Shown: positions 34,873-44,236, numbered from the stretch's first letter. The stretch: DNA of 64,000 nucleotides from Spirochaetae bacterium HGW-Spirochaetae-1 (GCA_002839375.1 PGXY01000003.1:95863-159862), one strand, 5' to 3'. Translations and numbers: made by a program. The notes: generated by a model from the letters alone, not told the origin.

Positions 34873-36138
34873 TCATAACTCTCCTAACGATTGAGCTAAA
34901 AGGTCGCATACGTCATAAACAAGAATATCACTGTTGCTTTCCGCGGCCGCGTCTTTGAAAAGACGCTCGCACCAGGGACAGGCCGTCACCAGGGCTTCCG
35001 CACCTGTTGCCAAGGCTTCCGCAAGTCTGTCGTTGGCCGTCCATCGCGCGAAATCGGGATCGAATTCATAGACGCCGCCACCCGAACCGCAGCACCAGCT
35101 GTACTCGCGGATACGTTCCATCTCTACCAGGTCCACTCCCGGTATCGATTTCAATATATCCCGGGGCGGGTCGAAAATACCATATTTACCGCTTTGCTTA
35201 TATTTCACGGGCCGCATCAGTTTATCATCACCATGCCATTCTTTATAAATTTCTCCGCGACGCCCAAGATGACAGGGATCATGATAGGTCACCCTCATGG
35301 GAACCTTCTTCCCGGGGCGTATATCGCCTTTCTTTATCAGGGAATCTATATATTCCGTTATATGGAGAACCTCAACCCCGAGTTTTCTCCCATTTTTAGG
35401 ATAGAGATATTTAAACGTATAATAACAATCAGAACATGGCGTCACCAGTATTTTCGCTCCTGAGGCCTTCACCCTGCTTGCCATATCCTCACTGTAATTT
35501 TTCATCTCCCCCTGGTATCCAATTTCATAGGCCCTGCCGCCGCAGCATGACTCATCACGGCCCGCTATGCCCACCTTAATCCCGTTCTGCAGAAGAAGGC
35601 TGATGGAAAACCGCAGGGTGTCCCGGAGATCTTCATCATAGGAATACCTGCATCCGGCGTGGAACAGAACATCCACTTTCTGCTTATTGATATCGGGAAT
35701 ATCAAGTCCCTCAGCCCAGTTTCCCCTGTCGGACTTGAGCATATTCATGGTGTTGTCTTCCCGCTTCATGCTTTCAATGATATCAAGATGTTCCGCCTGC
35801 ACATACCCTCCTTCAACGCAGTGAGAGCGCATCTCAAGAAGGACATCGGAAAGATCAATATCATCACGATAGGCCTGGCAGGAAACCTGGCATGCACCGC
35901 ATAACTGGCAGCGGTATACTATCTCCGACAGCGCATCGGTCATATCGGTCCTATTCTCCAATAACGAATTTGCCATGATCATTTTTCCGCCGCCGGAATA
36001 AGCATGAAAATTGTACCGGTCGACAGAAGGACAGACCTTTGCGAATCGCCAGCTCTTTATCTGCAGATGGGGAACCCATTTACAGTTGGAACACCGTGAA
36101 CAACCTTCCATATCTCTTTTCAATTCCTGCAAACTCAT
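34873..36138 (-). CDS. GlcF/HdrD-like CCG-domain iron-sulfur protein
   Basis: 421 residues from ATG 36138 (AGGTG 5-6 nt upstream); ATG 36153, overlapping the preceding stop, is the alternative. N-terminal cysteines Cys13/16/19/36 and Cys77/80/83/87 (CQLCGACQVSC) suit two [4Fe-4S] clusters. Two CCG domains follow (DESCCGG near 200; SWCCGSGG near 360), as in heterodisulfide reductase D and glycolate oxidase GlcF. It should wire the FAD oxidases to ETF or to quinone. It lies between two FAD oxidase genes, the arrangement of a GlcDEF-like complex. Confidence 0.88.
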   Translation of the reverse strand: MSLQELKRDMEGCSRCSNCKWVPHLQIKSWRFAKVCPSVDRYNFHAYSGGGKMIMANSLLENRTDMTDALSEIVYRCQLCGACQVSCQAYRDDIDLSDVLLEMRSHCVEGGYVQAEHLDIIESMKREDNTMNMLKSDRGNWAEGLDIPDINKQKVDVLFHAGCRYSYDEDLRDTLRFSISLLLQNGIKVGIAGRDESCCGGRAYEIGYQGEMKNYSEDMASRVKASGAKILVTPCSDCYYTFKYLYPKNGRKLGVEVLHITEYIDSLIKKGDIRPGKKVPMRVTYHDPCHLGRRGEIYKEWHGDDKLMRPVKYKQSGKYGIFDPPRDILKSIPGVDLVEMERIREYSWCCGSGGGVYEFDPDFARWTANDRLAEALATGAEALVTACPWCERLFKDAAAESNSDILVYDVCDLLAQSLGEL

Positions 36139-36149
36139 AATAACACCTG

Positions 36150-37619
36150 TCATTTAGTTTTTTGATTGTTATTGAAACACAATTTACCGGGATTCATGAC
36201 TCCTTTCGGATCAAGAATGCTCTTCACCTTTAATAAAGCAGCCACGGTATCGGCGCACCGATCGTAAACCATATGAGCGGTCTTCCCGTAGGGCCGTGAG
36301 AAAAATCCACCCATCTCCATGATCTTTTTCGTAACACCTGTACAGAATGCCTGCACTCTCTCGGACTCATTTTTATCACTGGCATCATACATGACAGAAA
36401 ATTCAAAATGACATACCCTTCCCTGTTGTACGGGCTGGAGATACACGCCAAGCTTTTCGCCGTCGATTCCATGTGTTTTCATCTCACGATTGATTTCATT
36501 GATAAATTCTGGAGACTTGTCCAGGGTCCCGAGGAATATGATGTCTTCAAAGGAACCTGTCTTCCTCAGTTTCCAGTATGGATCGGCGCTTGACCGGCGA
36601 ATAAGCTTAAGGACCTCATCGGCGTTCACCGGGCCGGTATTAGCTGAAGGCTTTACATTCATTTTCAGAGCCAGATCGGCGATGTCCTTTTCGATATAAC
36701 TAATCCGTTCTTCGGGGAAACGTTCATAACCAGAAATCGTGTAGAACAATATCCATCGGGGAATCTCGCCTTCCGATGCATGATTCACAATAGAAGAAAA
36801 ATTTACATTATTGAGAATAAAACAATGATCGGCATAGCGTTTCCCCGTCAGAGCATAGGTAATATCGACGAGATCATTCAGATTGGAGGCGCTCATAACA
36901 AAGGCTTTTTCAACCCGCGGCATGAGTTCCAGTTTTATGGAGGCCCAGGTAACAATCCCCATAGTTCCCTGAGCTCCTTGAATTATTTTTGCCCAGTCGG
37001 TCTGGGATGGTCCCATGGGACTTTTCTGGGCCTGTCCCGACGCCCATTGCGCCTCGAGACTTCCCGGCCCTGCGGCTGAACCGGTCCGGAAGAGATCCCC
37101 CGAGCCGAATATTACCTCAATGCAGCAGAGGGGATCCTGCATGTCCCAGTGATATTTCGGCAGTGTTGTCGGTTCCCGTTCGAGGAGGCTCCCGACCACC
37201 GACTTCGTTTGTCTCGGAAGAAGAGGCGCCGAGACCCGAAGCCCGCTGGCCCCTGCCGCGTCAATGAGTTCATCGAAAGTGACCCCGGGCTCTACAAGGG
37301 CCGTCTTGCTTCTCCTGTCGATTCGCACGATGGACTTCATATCGCTCATATCAACAATGACCGCCCCCTTTCGTTCCGGCACAGTATCACCCCGGAAACG
37401 CGGCCCGCGGGAGGAAACGGGCACCAGGGGAAATCCCTCCCGGTTGGCCAGCTTTACTATTTCTCTGATCTGTTCCGCTGTCCGGGGTTTCACTACGCGT
37501 GATGGATTTTCGCCGAGAGAAAAGCCGTTGTCACGGGAATAACTTTCGCAGATATCATTATTGCCAATGACGTTTTTATCTCCGACAATAGTTGTTAATA
37601 GATTATCCTGGGTTATCAT
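36150..37619 (-). CDS. FAD-linked GlcD-type oxidase
   Basis: 489 residues, GlcD/vanillyl-alcohol oxidase superfamily. FAD domain: SRVVKPRTAEQIREIVKLAN, PLVPVSSRGPRF, GAVIVDMSDMKSIVRID, ALVEPGVTFDELIDA. A family-typical end is SILDPKGVMNPGKLCF. It overlaps the small upstream gene by 4 bp and the next gene begins at or near its stop, so the subunits are probably made in fixed ratio. Likely the catalytic or second flavin subunit of a three-part dehydrogenase with its neighbours. Confidence 0.88.
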   Translation of the reverse strand: MITQDNLLTTIVGDKNVIGNNDICESYSRDNGFSLGENPSRVVKPRTAEQIREIVKLANREGFPLVPVSSRGPRFRGDTVPERKGAVIVDMSDMKSIVRIDRRSKTALVEPGVTFDELIDAAGASGLRVSAPLLPRQTKSVVGSLLEREPTTLPKYHWDMQDPLCCIEVIFGSGDLFRTGSAAGPGSLEAQWASGQAQKSPMGPSQTDWAKIIQGAQGTMGIVTWASIKLELMPRVEKAFVMSASNLNDLVDITYALTGKRYADHCFILNNVNFSSIVNHASEGEIPRWILFYTISGYERFPEERISYIEKDIADLALKMNVKPSANTGPVNADEVLKLIRRSSADPYWKLRKTGSFEDIIFLGTLDKSPEFINEINREMKTHGIDGEKLGVYLQPVQQGRVCHFEFSVMYDASDKNESERVQAFCTGVTKKIMEMGGFFSRPYGKTAHMVYDRCADTVAALLKVKSILDPKGVMNPGKLCFNNNQKTK

Positions 37620-38143
37620 GAGATTATATCTCCCTTGGCTTTTAGTATTTTTTTCTTCATCCGCCGAAGCACAAGTCGGGTGGTCCAGGAGGGTTTTTGA
37701 GCAATGGCATAATCGATAATGACCGGAGCCATAAATACGGTCAATGGCTTGAGTGAGGACGCAAATCGCATCGCAATGTTTGCCTTTTCCATCACCTTGC
37801 CGAGATCATACCCGGCTTCCCTGACGGACTTCTCCAGGACGGGCTGAAAGATATCTAAAAGAAGGCCGACACCACGGATAAAATTTTCATCGGAAAAAAA
37901 CTGAAGTAACGGCAGGGCCTTGTCCCGAACAGCGACATCTATGTTCGTGCGATCAGCCACACTGAGATTGTCTTCCATCGACCCCAGAACGAGGCTTAAA
38001 TCAATGTGGGGGTCCAGTATGCCCTGGAGAACCTGAAGATTTTTTTCCAGTAAACCGTTTTTGTAGGCGAGAAATAAAAAGTTCCATACTATCAACGCAT
38101 TCTGATCCATAACCATATCCTTAATATTAAAATTAGAGGACAT
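37616..38143 (-). CDS. Helical protein of unknown function, first gene of the ETF operon
   Basis: 175 residues from ATG 38143 (a TTG at 38158 is the alternative). No signal peptide, no Cys clusters. Predicted mostly helical, with hydrophobic stretches (LIVWNFLFLAY, PLTVFMAPVIIDYAIAQ) and a basic tail (RLVLRRMKKKILKAK), so it may sit at the membrane surface. I do not recognise it; DUF1641-like proteins of redox operons are a loose comparison only. Overlaps the FAD oxidase gene by 4 bp. Confidence 0.65.
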   Translation of the reverse strand: MSSNFNIKDMVMDQNALIVWNFLFLAYKNGLLEKNLQVLQGILDPHIDLSLVLGSMEDNLSVADRTNIDVAVRDKALPLLQFFSDENFIRGVGLLLDIFQPVLEKSVREAGYDLGKVMEKANIAMRFASSLKPLTVFMAPVIIDYAIAQKPSWTTRLVLRRMKKKILKAKGDIIS

Positions 38144-38593
38144 CTCAACATCATCCAATGCCGGCCGGATGAGTATTATGTCAGAGTCTTCTGCCGTATG
38201 TCGTACGAACCGCTTTAGTTTTTAGTAAATAATTACCGCAAGAAATATATCTACAGGATTGTATTCATCGCCAGGGTCAATGGGTTCTTTTTAAGAATCC
38301 AGCAACAATAAACACGGATAATAATTATACATACCGTCATTTTATTATCGTAATTAATTATTATATAAGCGCATTATGCCGACATTGTCAAGGATTTATC
38401 CCATAAAAAATGAATTTATTCTATTTTTATACAATTTTTGCTCTTTTTAAGTCATTTTAGCATAATTATTCATTATACATACCGTCACTCAAAAGAGACA
38501 AGATGGTAAAACTTGATTATCAATCACCGGAAAAGACAAGGAAGGGAAAAATGTTAAAAAGACGGGGGAGTAATCACAGCAGAAAGAGAATGC
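38144..38593. other. AT-rich regulatory region upstream of the ETF operon
   Basis: About 450 bp without a credible gene. It holds the operon promoter and two 16-bp direct repeats, described separately, and otherwise AT-rich DNA. Confidence 0.6.
38324..38487 (-). promoter_or_regulatory. Promoter flanked by two identical 16-bp sites
   Basis: ATTATACATACCGTCA occurs exactly at 38324-38339 and 38472-38487, 148 bp apart (about 14 helical turns). Between them TTGACA (38391-38386) and TATATA (38367-38362) make an 18-bp-spaced promoter reading into the operon. Read on the minus strand each copy ends in TATAAT, so the copies could be duplicated -10 regions instead of protein sites. A looping repressor such as the tandem TetR protein encoded next door is an attractive but unproven reading. 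Confidence 0.45.
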
Positions 38594-39853
38594 TTATTTT
38601 TCCTGTGTATTCATATAGTTAAGAAGACTGTGCAGGAAAATACCAAGGTTCTCGGCAAGAATTTCCCGGGAACAATGTATAAATCCACCAAAAAACATGA
38701 ATATTGAATAACTGATCGTGGTAATAATAATTTCCGCGGCAATCAACGAATCCAGCTCCTGGCAGGCACCGTCATCCTGCAATTCCTTGATTTTAACCTG
38801 GATGGGCTTGCTGAATTGAATAAACATCTGTCCGTAAAAACCGCCAAGTTTTTCACTGTAAAAAGCGCCCTGCAGAAGGGTCCAGTTAAAAGATGAATAC
38901 TTATCAAAAAGGTTTATCACAATAGAACTGATTCGGATCAATTCATCCAGGGAAGTCGCATCCAGACTAGAAACCATGAGATCGATCACACTGGTCTGAT
39001 CCCGGTTTTGATAAAACATATCAAGCATGATGGCCTGGATTAAATCATCTTTATCGTTAAAATGCTGATAGAAGGTACCCCTGCTATAACCTGCCTTTTG
39101 TGCAATATCCAGTATTTTGGTATCAAAATAACCATGCTGCGAAAATTCTTCTTTCGCCACATCGAGAAGTTTCTTCTTCGTTAAAAGAGCCGCTTTCCTG
39201 TTTTCGGATTTCTTTTTCCTTACTTTTGTTAATTTCTCATCATAATTAAGAACAGAATAGAGTATAATGGAAATATGCCGTGCGAGAACATCAGGATCGC
39301 ATCGTATGATTCCGAGTGAGAAAATAAAAATCGATAGAAAAAACAATATCGACATTATCTGGGAGAATATCAGGGCATCAATGCGGGAATCCACTCCTTT
39401 AATCTGTTTCTGCTTTATCCTTGCTGAAAAAATATTTCCGATATCCGATGATATTCCGGCAAACAGGTCAAATGTCTCTTTATTCTGAACCATCCCCTGA
39501 ACAAAGGTTTTAAACAAACCCGATGATTCAAGCATAACGGAAACAATAAGCCTTATATCCCGTTCAAAGGCCGGGTAATCTTCCGGATTCAAAAACCCCG
39601 CATCATCATTCTTATCACGCACAATCGAGGAGAGTGTTTCTGCAATCCGGTCTATAAGATAGGCCAGTATATTCTGCTTATTTTTAAAATACAAATAGAA
39701 AGCACCGTGACTTACCCCGGCCCTTTTAGTAATGGAGTCAACACTCGTATTGAAATATCCGTTTTGATTAAATTCCGCAGCAGCCGCGTCAAGCAGTACG
39801 TCTTTCATCAGGGCTGGAGGCTGTGCCTGCAAGGATTTTTTCTTCATTTTCAT
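38594..39853 (-). CDS. Tandem TetR regulator: two complete TetR modules in one chain
   Basis: 419 residues, twice the usual TetR length. Module 1 has a helix-turn-helix at residues 20-59 (LLDAAAAEFNQNGYFNT, ITKRAGVSHGAFYLYF). Module 2 repeats it at 229-268 (LLDVAKEEFSQHGYFDT, IAQKAGYSRGTFYQHF), an offset of 209. The module ends also match (DVLARHISIILYSVLNY against EILAENLGIFLHSLLNY), so the whole gene was duplicated in tandem and fused through a basic linker (KVRKKKSENRK). One chain could mimic a dimer. It lies directly upstream of the ETF operon on the same strand and is its likely regulator (inference). Confidence 0.92.
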   Translation of the reverse strand: MKMKKKSLQAQPPALMKDVLLDAAAAEFNQNGYFNTSVDSITKRAGVSHGAFYLYFKNKQNILAYLIDRIAETLSSIVRDKNDDAGFLNPEDYPAFERDIRLIVSVMLESSGLFKTFVQGMVQNKETFDLFAGISSDIGNIFSARIKQKQIKGVDSRIDALIFSQIMSILFFLSIFIFSLGIIRCDPDVLARHISIILYSVLNYDEKLTKVRKKKSENRKAALLTKKKLLDVAKEEFSQHGYFDTKILDIAQKAGYSRGTFYQHFNDKDDLIQAIMLDMFYQNRDQTSVIDLMVSSLDATSLDELIRISSIVINLFDKYSSFNWTLLQGAFYSEKLGGFYGQMFIQFSKPIQVKIKELQDDGACQELDSLIAAEIIITTISYSIFMFFGGFIHCSREILAENLGIFLHSLLNYMNTQEK

Positions 39854-39863
39854 CTCAACGATT

Positions 39864-39890
39864 ATTATAGAATTACGGGTACGGTGTCAA
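39864..39890 (-). promoter_or_regulatory. Promoter of the tandem tetR gene
   Basis: Perfect TTGACA (39890-39885) and perfect TATAAT (39869-39864), but only 15 bp apart. The RNA would start within a few bases of the ATG at 39853, implying a nearly leaderless message or a start at a later Met. Confidence 0.4.
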
Positions 39891-40253
39891 ACGAATAAGC
39901 ATAGCACGAGGATATTTCCGCATTGAAATTAAATGACATAATGTTCAATATTGCGAAGATCCTATTATTAATTTTTATATACGTTATGTGCTTATATATA
40001 CTTTTATTGGCTGTCTTTTCAATTTTTTTTACATTTTATGCTCTTTGTTGAGAATTATGCTTGCATTATTACTGATGGCATGTACAATAAACTAGCATAG
40101 ATTCCGATAATTCTCCAGGCAATTTTATATTATATATTCATTGAATTGCACTCTAAAGCCTTCTTGTTCCTGAACTAATCATAATTAACAAAAAGTGTAA
40201 ATCACATAGAGGGGTAATTTTTCCAAAAAATTTTTAACACTTTAATAACGCTT

Positions 40254-40265
40254 CCGACCGGTCGG
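40254..40265 (+). promoter_or_regulatory. TetR-type operator palindrome CCGACCGGTCGG
   Basis: A perfect 12-bp palindrome in otherwise AT-rich DNA, just downstream of a TTTAATAA -10-like sequence and 57 bp before the lipoprotein ATG. GACCGGTC cores are common in TetR-family sites. The tandem TetR protein encoded divergently is the nearest candidate. Confidence 0.5.
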
Positions 40266-40321
40266 TTACTGAAATAGGACTTGTGTTTTCAAGTTTTGAA
40301 AAGTATAGCAGGAGGAGTGAT

Positions 40322-43300
40322 ATGAAGTTTCTTTATTACAAAATCTCATATTTCACAATCCTATTTTTATGTCTGATTTTCTTTTCATGTTCCGGAACCG
40401 ACCTCGGATCATTTCAGAAAAACAATCCGGACCCGCCTTATGATCTCTTGCATATATTTGACAATTACCCTGCCATAAATGAAGCCATTTACAATTTAGA
40501 CTCCGTCCCTGCCAATAAAAAGCTCGGCGATTTCATCCAGAACGGAACGGAACTCGATTTGTTCTGTATTAATATCAGCAGCATCTTAAGCGATCAGTCC
40601 GTATCTTTTACCGAAGAAATAGCAAAAATTCTCGGCATGATAATCGAAAAAGATATCTGCTATTACAACAATCCTTCCGACCTGGGATTTTACGCAAACA
40701 GCGACATCGAACACGAAAAGAATTTTTATCGTGCCATAGATGTAATTTTGGATAATAGCGATATTAGTCATGACGCATTGGAAATTATCGAACAGGTATT
40801 GAAATATAACAGGGAGAAGAACCCCGGCGACATAGAACAATCGATTGAAGATTTCATTGAGGATATATCCGATCCTGATTTCAAAAATGATTTCATAGAT
40901 TTCAGTACAGAACTGAGCAAATTCCTGATCACCAATGACTATCCCATCTGGCTTGATACGGAAGGCAACGTTATAACCAGCCGAAAATCAATTGACCCGG
41001 TTAATCATACGAATACCGATATGGGCAATTTAGTCAAAGGCACCATTAAAGTTTTTACCGGTCTGTATGGACTCGCATCAAATGATCAAACGTTACGGGA
41101 AACTATTTATGATATAATTCGCGAAGATGTTAAATCATTAATAAAGCCTGATGTGATAACCCAGGTCGCTAAAAATACCGTTTATAATCTGGCATATTAT
41201 TTTTCAGCGGACGGAGATGGGTACAATACAAGCGATTATTACTGCGACAGTGGCGGCATGTATGTCAACGCCGAGCTTAAAGAGACGATCAGGGAAATGT
41301 TTCCCTCATTGGTCAAACTCTTTATCCGCACCGACGACACGGCATCGGCAGTTCCCGATTATTCCATTGCCTATAATGCAACCGGTCAATCTCCCCTCGA
41401 GGCCTTTACCTGTTCTCTTGATAAATTAAATCAGGCGGGGATTGATTATTCACGAATCGAATTAGAACCTTCACTGCGCAGGATGATCGACTATAACGCA
41501 TGGGGAAAAAGGAGAACTGATTACGGAACAACAAGGCTATCATATTTTGACCACTTTTTATATTCAATCTCAACAGCATATAAGTTCGGTTTTCTTTCAC
41601 GCAAAAGCAGTGATGGCGAGCCTTCTGTAAACTCCAATCATGGACACGGTATTTCCACAAACGGCATACTGACGATCAACGATATCATTTACTCCCTGGA
41701 TATGCCGTCGAATGCTTTATGCCCGGGTCTGAATTTATATGATATGGCGCTCGACGATAGAATCGGCCAGGCGGAAAATATATCCAGAAGTTCAAAAATC
41801 TTTTCGCATTCGGCAATGGCACAGCATAAGTTTTACATGGGAGCCGATTACCCGATAGCGCTTCTGGTTCCATCACTCTGCGCCGGAGACGCCGGACTTC
41901 CCAATGGTGGCGAAACATCCATAACACCGACGTCAAACACAACGACCATTTCAACAAAAGACAATATCTCAAACAATGATTTCCGGACCTACTTCCCCAA
42001 AGTTGCCGACGGCCTCGGAGCGGTAAATACCGCCGAATTTCTTCTCTCATTAATTCCCCGTGCCTGCTGGGATGGCGAAGGACCGTTTTACCATGCGCCT
42101 GACAGCACAGGCACAACTTCTTTCAACTGGCCCGGTAAAGGATTACGTACTGTCAAAATATATTACAAACCGAATAAAGAAATATACGCGTATGTATACA
42201 AGCCCTCATCGAATGCGGAAACATGGGAATATTACTATCCCGTATCGGGTAACGATATCAGCGATGATACGGGCCAGCGTTCAAACAGATACAGGGATAA
42301 GATTGAATCGGATTACTACCTGGTCAAATATAAACAGTTGGGAACAACATATTATGCCGCACCTCCGGTTAATCCCGATGGATCCTGTCTCGTCAAATCC
42401 GGCAACAAGTTCATATTAAAAGGACAAACAAGCTGCAATGCTTCAAATTTTATTCTGGAAGAAAAAATAAAGCAGAATAATCCAATAAGGGAATGCAAAT
42501 CCCAGGAAGAGGCAATATTCCGCAATTACCAGTGGCTCTGTTTTGACAAAAAATTGACTTTCATCATTCCGCTCTATATCAATATGTCGTCAGTAATACA
42601 AATTGCAGGATTCATGTTTACCGAGGGAAACGGCTTTTTGGGTCTTGTTAATTCCCGCAAAGGCCCGAAAAACGCATACTGGCTTTCCAATGAATCGGAT
42701 TTTCCAATCGCTAAATATTCAAATTCAAATATCGGAATCGGCAACATTCCCACGGGAAACAACCCCGATTATATGGAATCGCATATACCCGGCGACGGCA
42801 GATTGATTCTCCTGCTCACACAGGAAAATCCGTATGGCGGAATATTCACCCCCGATTTAATGTTTGATAATCTGATAGGAAAGGGATTCGCATTCCCTGG
42901 CGCAATTGCCTGCAGCATACCGACGGTACTTCGTCTCGCCTTTCTTCAGGAAGAAATGGTGGAAGCTGATTCTTCCGATATAGGCAATTTATCAAGCCCG
43001 ACATGGGACAATAGAAACAGGCTACTCCCCATCATTGTCGCGTTAACCGGAACTCTTCGTGACATGAGTCAATACAATGTACCAGCATCGGGCTATAATT
43101 ACAATTACTCTAAAAAACACAAACTGCCCATATCGGAATTGCTGGAGGGAATAATCTTTCCTTTGACAAAACCTCATCTGCGCTACATGGAAGACCTGGA
43201 ACATTCTCCCGGAGATGACGCCTATTGGGGCAAACGCTGGATTCAGCGAGTGGAGGACGAAAGCCTTGGCGTTTTCTCCTATTTCACTCCCAATATAGTA

Positions 43301-44236
43301 GAGAAAACGAGTGCGGATTTTTTTCTGCCCAATAACAATCTTCGGAGCATACTGAGCGTCCTTTCGGGAAATACTACTTCGGGTTCTGATGGATTGATCC
43401 CCCTTATCACCGATGAAACGAACCTTCTGTCCCGGATCATTTCCATCCTGCAGAAATGCGGAAATTCTCAGATGACTGCCGCACGGAAAAATTTATTCCT
43501 GGGTCTTGAACAATGTATGACATCGATTGGAACCACAAAAAGTGAAATATCGGAGAAAAACCTCTCCCTTATCGACTCCACTCCATATACATGGATGTTC
43601 ACGCCTCGGGAAGAAGACCTCTTGCTTGATGACATCCTGGAGTATGATGGACCAATATTTTCCGATGATCAGCGGTGGGAAGATTTTGATTCATCAATTG
43701 AGACGCTGCATGAGTTTCTTAATGGTGAAAAAGATATTACCGCCAACATTATCAACATCATGGAAGCAGTGCTGGGCAATCAATTATCCGAATCAGAGAT
43801 TGAAGGCGTTATGTATACAATAGGAAAATTGTTCGGGCGATATACCGGCAATGAATGGCAGTTTCACGGAGAAAATTCTGATTACGATGCGATGTACAAA
43901 TTGATATCTTTTCTACCGGTGATTCATGAGATATTAAGAGACACGGACAGCGGCAAAAATTATGTCAACCTCATTGATAATATGCTCCTGCTCCTTGAAA
44001 ACGATTCGAGCCTTTTGCATTACGCGGTAAAGAGTATGCATACCAGCTACTCCAGTGAACAGATATTTAAGGACCTGTATGATTTTTCAACCTGCGAAAT
44101 AACTCATGGAGAAAACGCCCTTCTCTGGCGGGATATGTCCGATTTATTATATGATCTGTCTGATATCGTAAAGAATCCCCCGACATCCGAGGATTTATCT
44201 GCGCTGTATAAACGCTACGGTTTTCAGAGAAACTGA
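40322..44236 (+). CDS. Very large lipoprotein of unknown function (1304 residues)
   Basis: The start at 40322 follows AGGAGG at a 6-nt distance. Lipoprotein signal: KISYFTILFLCLIFFSC, Cys near residue 23. No recognisable domain. Residues ~30-330 are rich in helical, Asn/Asp/Ile-containing segments; the middle has Tyr- and Pro-rich beta-like stretches (KIYYKPNKEIYAYVYKP) and several spaced Cys; the end is helical again. Codon use is AT-rich compared with genes outside 38-44 kb. A TetR-type palindrome in its promoter region suggests regulated expression. It is probably anchored to a membrane and may serve the neighbouring oxidation system, but nothing in the protein proves this. Confidence 0.8.
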   Translation: MKFLYYKISYFTILFLCLIFFSCSGTDLGSFQKNNPDPPYDLLHIFDNYPAINEAIYNLDSVPANKKLGDFIQNGTELDLFCINISSILSDQSVSFTEEIAKILGMIIEKDICYYNNPSDLGFYANSDIEHEKNFYRAIDVILDNSDISHDALEIIEQVLKYNREKNPGDIEQSIEDFIEDISDPDFKNDFIDFSTELSKFLITNDYPIWLDTEGNVITSRKSIDPVNHTNTDMGNLVKGTIKVFTGLYGLASNDQTLRETIYDIIREDVKSLIKPDVITQVAKNTVYNLAYYFSADGDGYNTSDYYCDSGGMYVNAELKETIREMFPSLVKLFIRTDDTASAVPDYSIAYNATGQSPLEAFTCSLDKLNQAGIDYSRIELEPSLRRMIDYNAWGKRRTDYGTTRLSYFDHFLYSISTAYKFGFLSRKSSDGEPSVNSNHGHGISTNGILTINDIIYSLDMPSNALCPGLNLYDMALDDRIGQAENISRSSKIFSHSAMAQHKFYMGADYPIALLVPSLCAGDAGLPNGGETSITPTSNTTTISTKDNISNNDFRTYFPKVADGLGAVNTAEFLLSLIPRACWDGEGPFYHAPDSTGTTSFNWPGKGLRTVKIYYKPNKEIYAYVYKPSSNAETWEYYYPVSGNDISDDTGQRSNRYRDKIESDYYLVKYKQLGTTYYAAPPVNPDGSCLVKSGNKFILKGQTSCNASNFILEEKIKQNNPIRECKSQEEAIFRNYQWLCFDKKLTFIIPLYINMSSVIQIAGFMFTEGNGFLGLVNSRKGPKNAYWLSNESDFPIAKYSNSNIGIGNIPTGNNPDYMESHIPGDGRLILLLTQENPYGGIFTPDLMFDNLIGKGFAFPGAIACSIPTVLRLAFLQEEMVEADSSDIGNLSSPTWDNRNRLLPIIVALTGTLRDMSQYNVPASGYNYNYSKKHKLPISELLEGIIFPLTKPHLRYMEDLEHSPGDDAYWGKRWIQRVEDESLGVFSYFTPNIVEKTSADFFLPNNNLRSILSVLSGNTTSGSDGLIPLITDETNLLSRIISILQKCGNSQMTAARKNLFLGLEQCMTSIGTTKSEISEKNLSLIDSTPYTWMFTPREEDLLLDDILEYDGPIFSDDQRWEDFDSSIETLHEFLNGEKDITANIINIMEAVLGNQLSESEIEGVMYTIGKLFGRYTGNEWQFHGENSDYDAMYKLISFLPVIHEILRDTDSGKNYVNLIDNMLLLLENDSSLLHYAVKSMHTSYSSEQIFKDLYDFSTCEITHGENALLWRDMSDLLYDLSDIVKNPPTSEDLSALYKRYGFQRN

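Larger units (their letters stand above)
39854..40321. other. AT-rich intergenic region between tandem TetR and large lipoprotein genes
   Basis: About 470 bp between divergent genes, strongly AT-rich, with no credible gene. A TTGACA/TATAAT pair near the tetR end and a GACCGGTC palindrome near the lipoprotein end are described separately. Confidence 0.6.
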
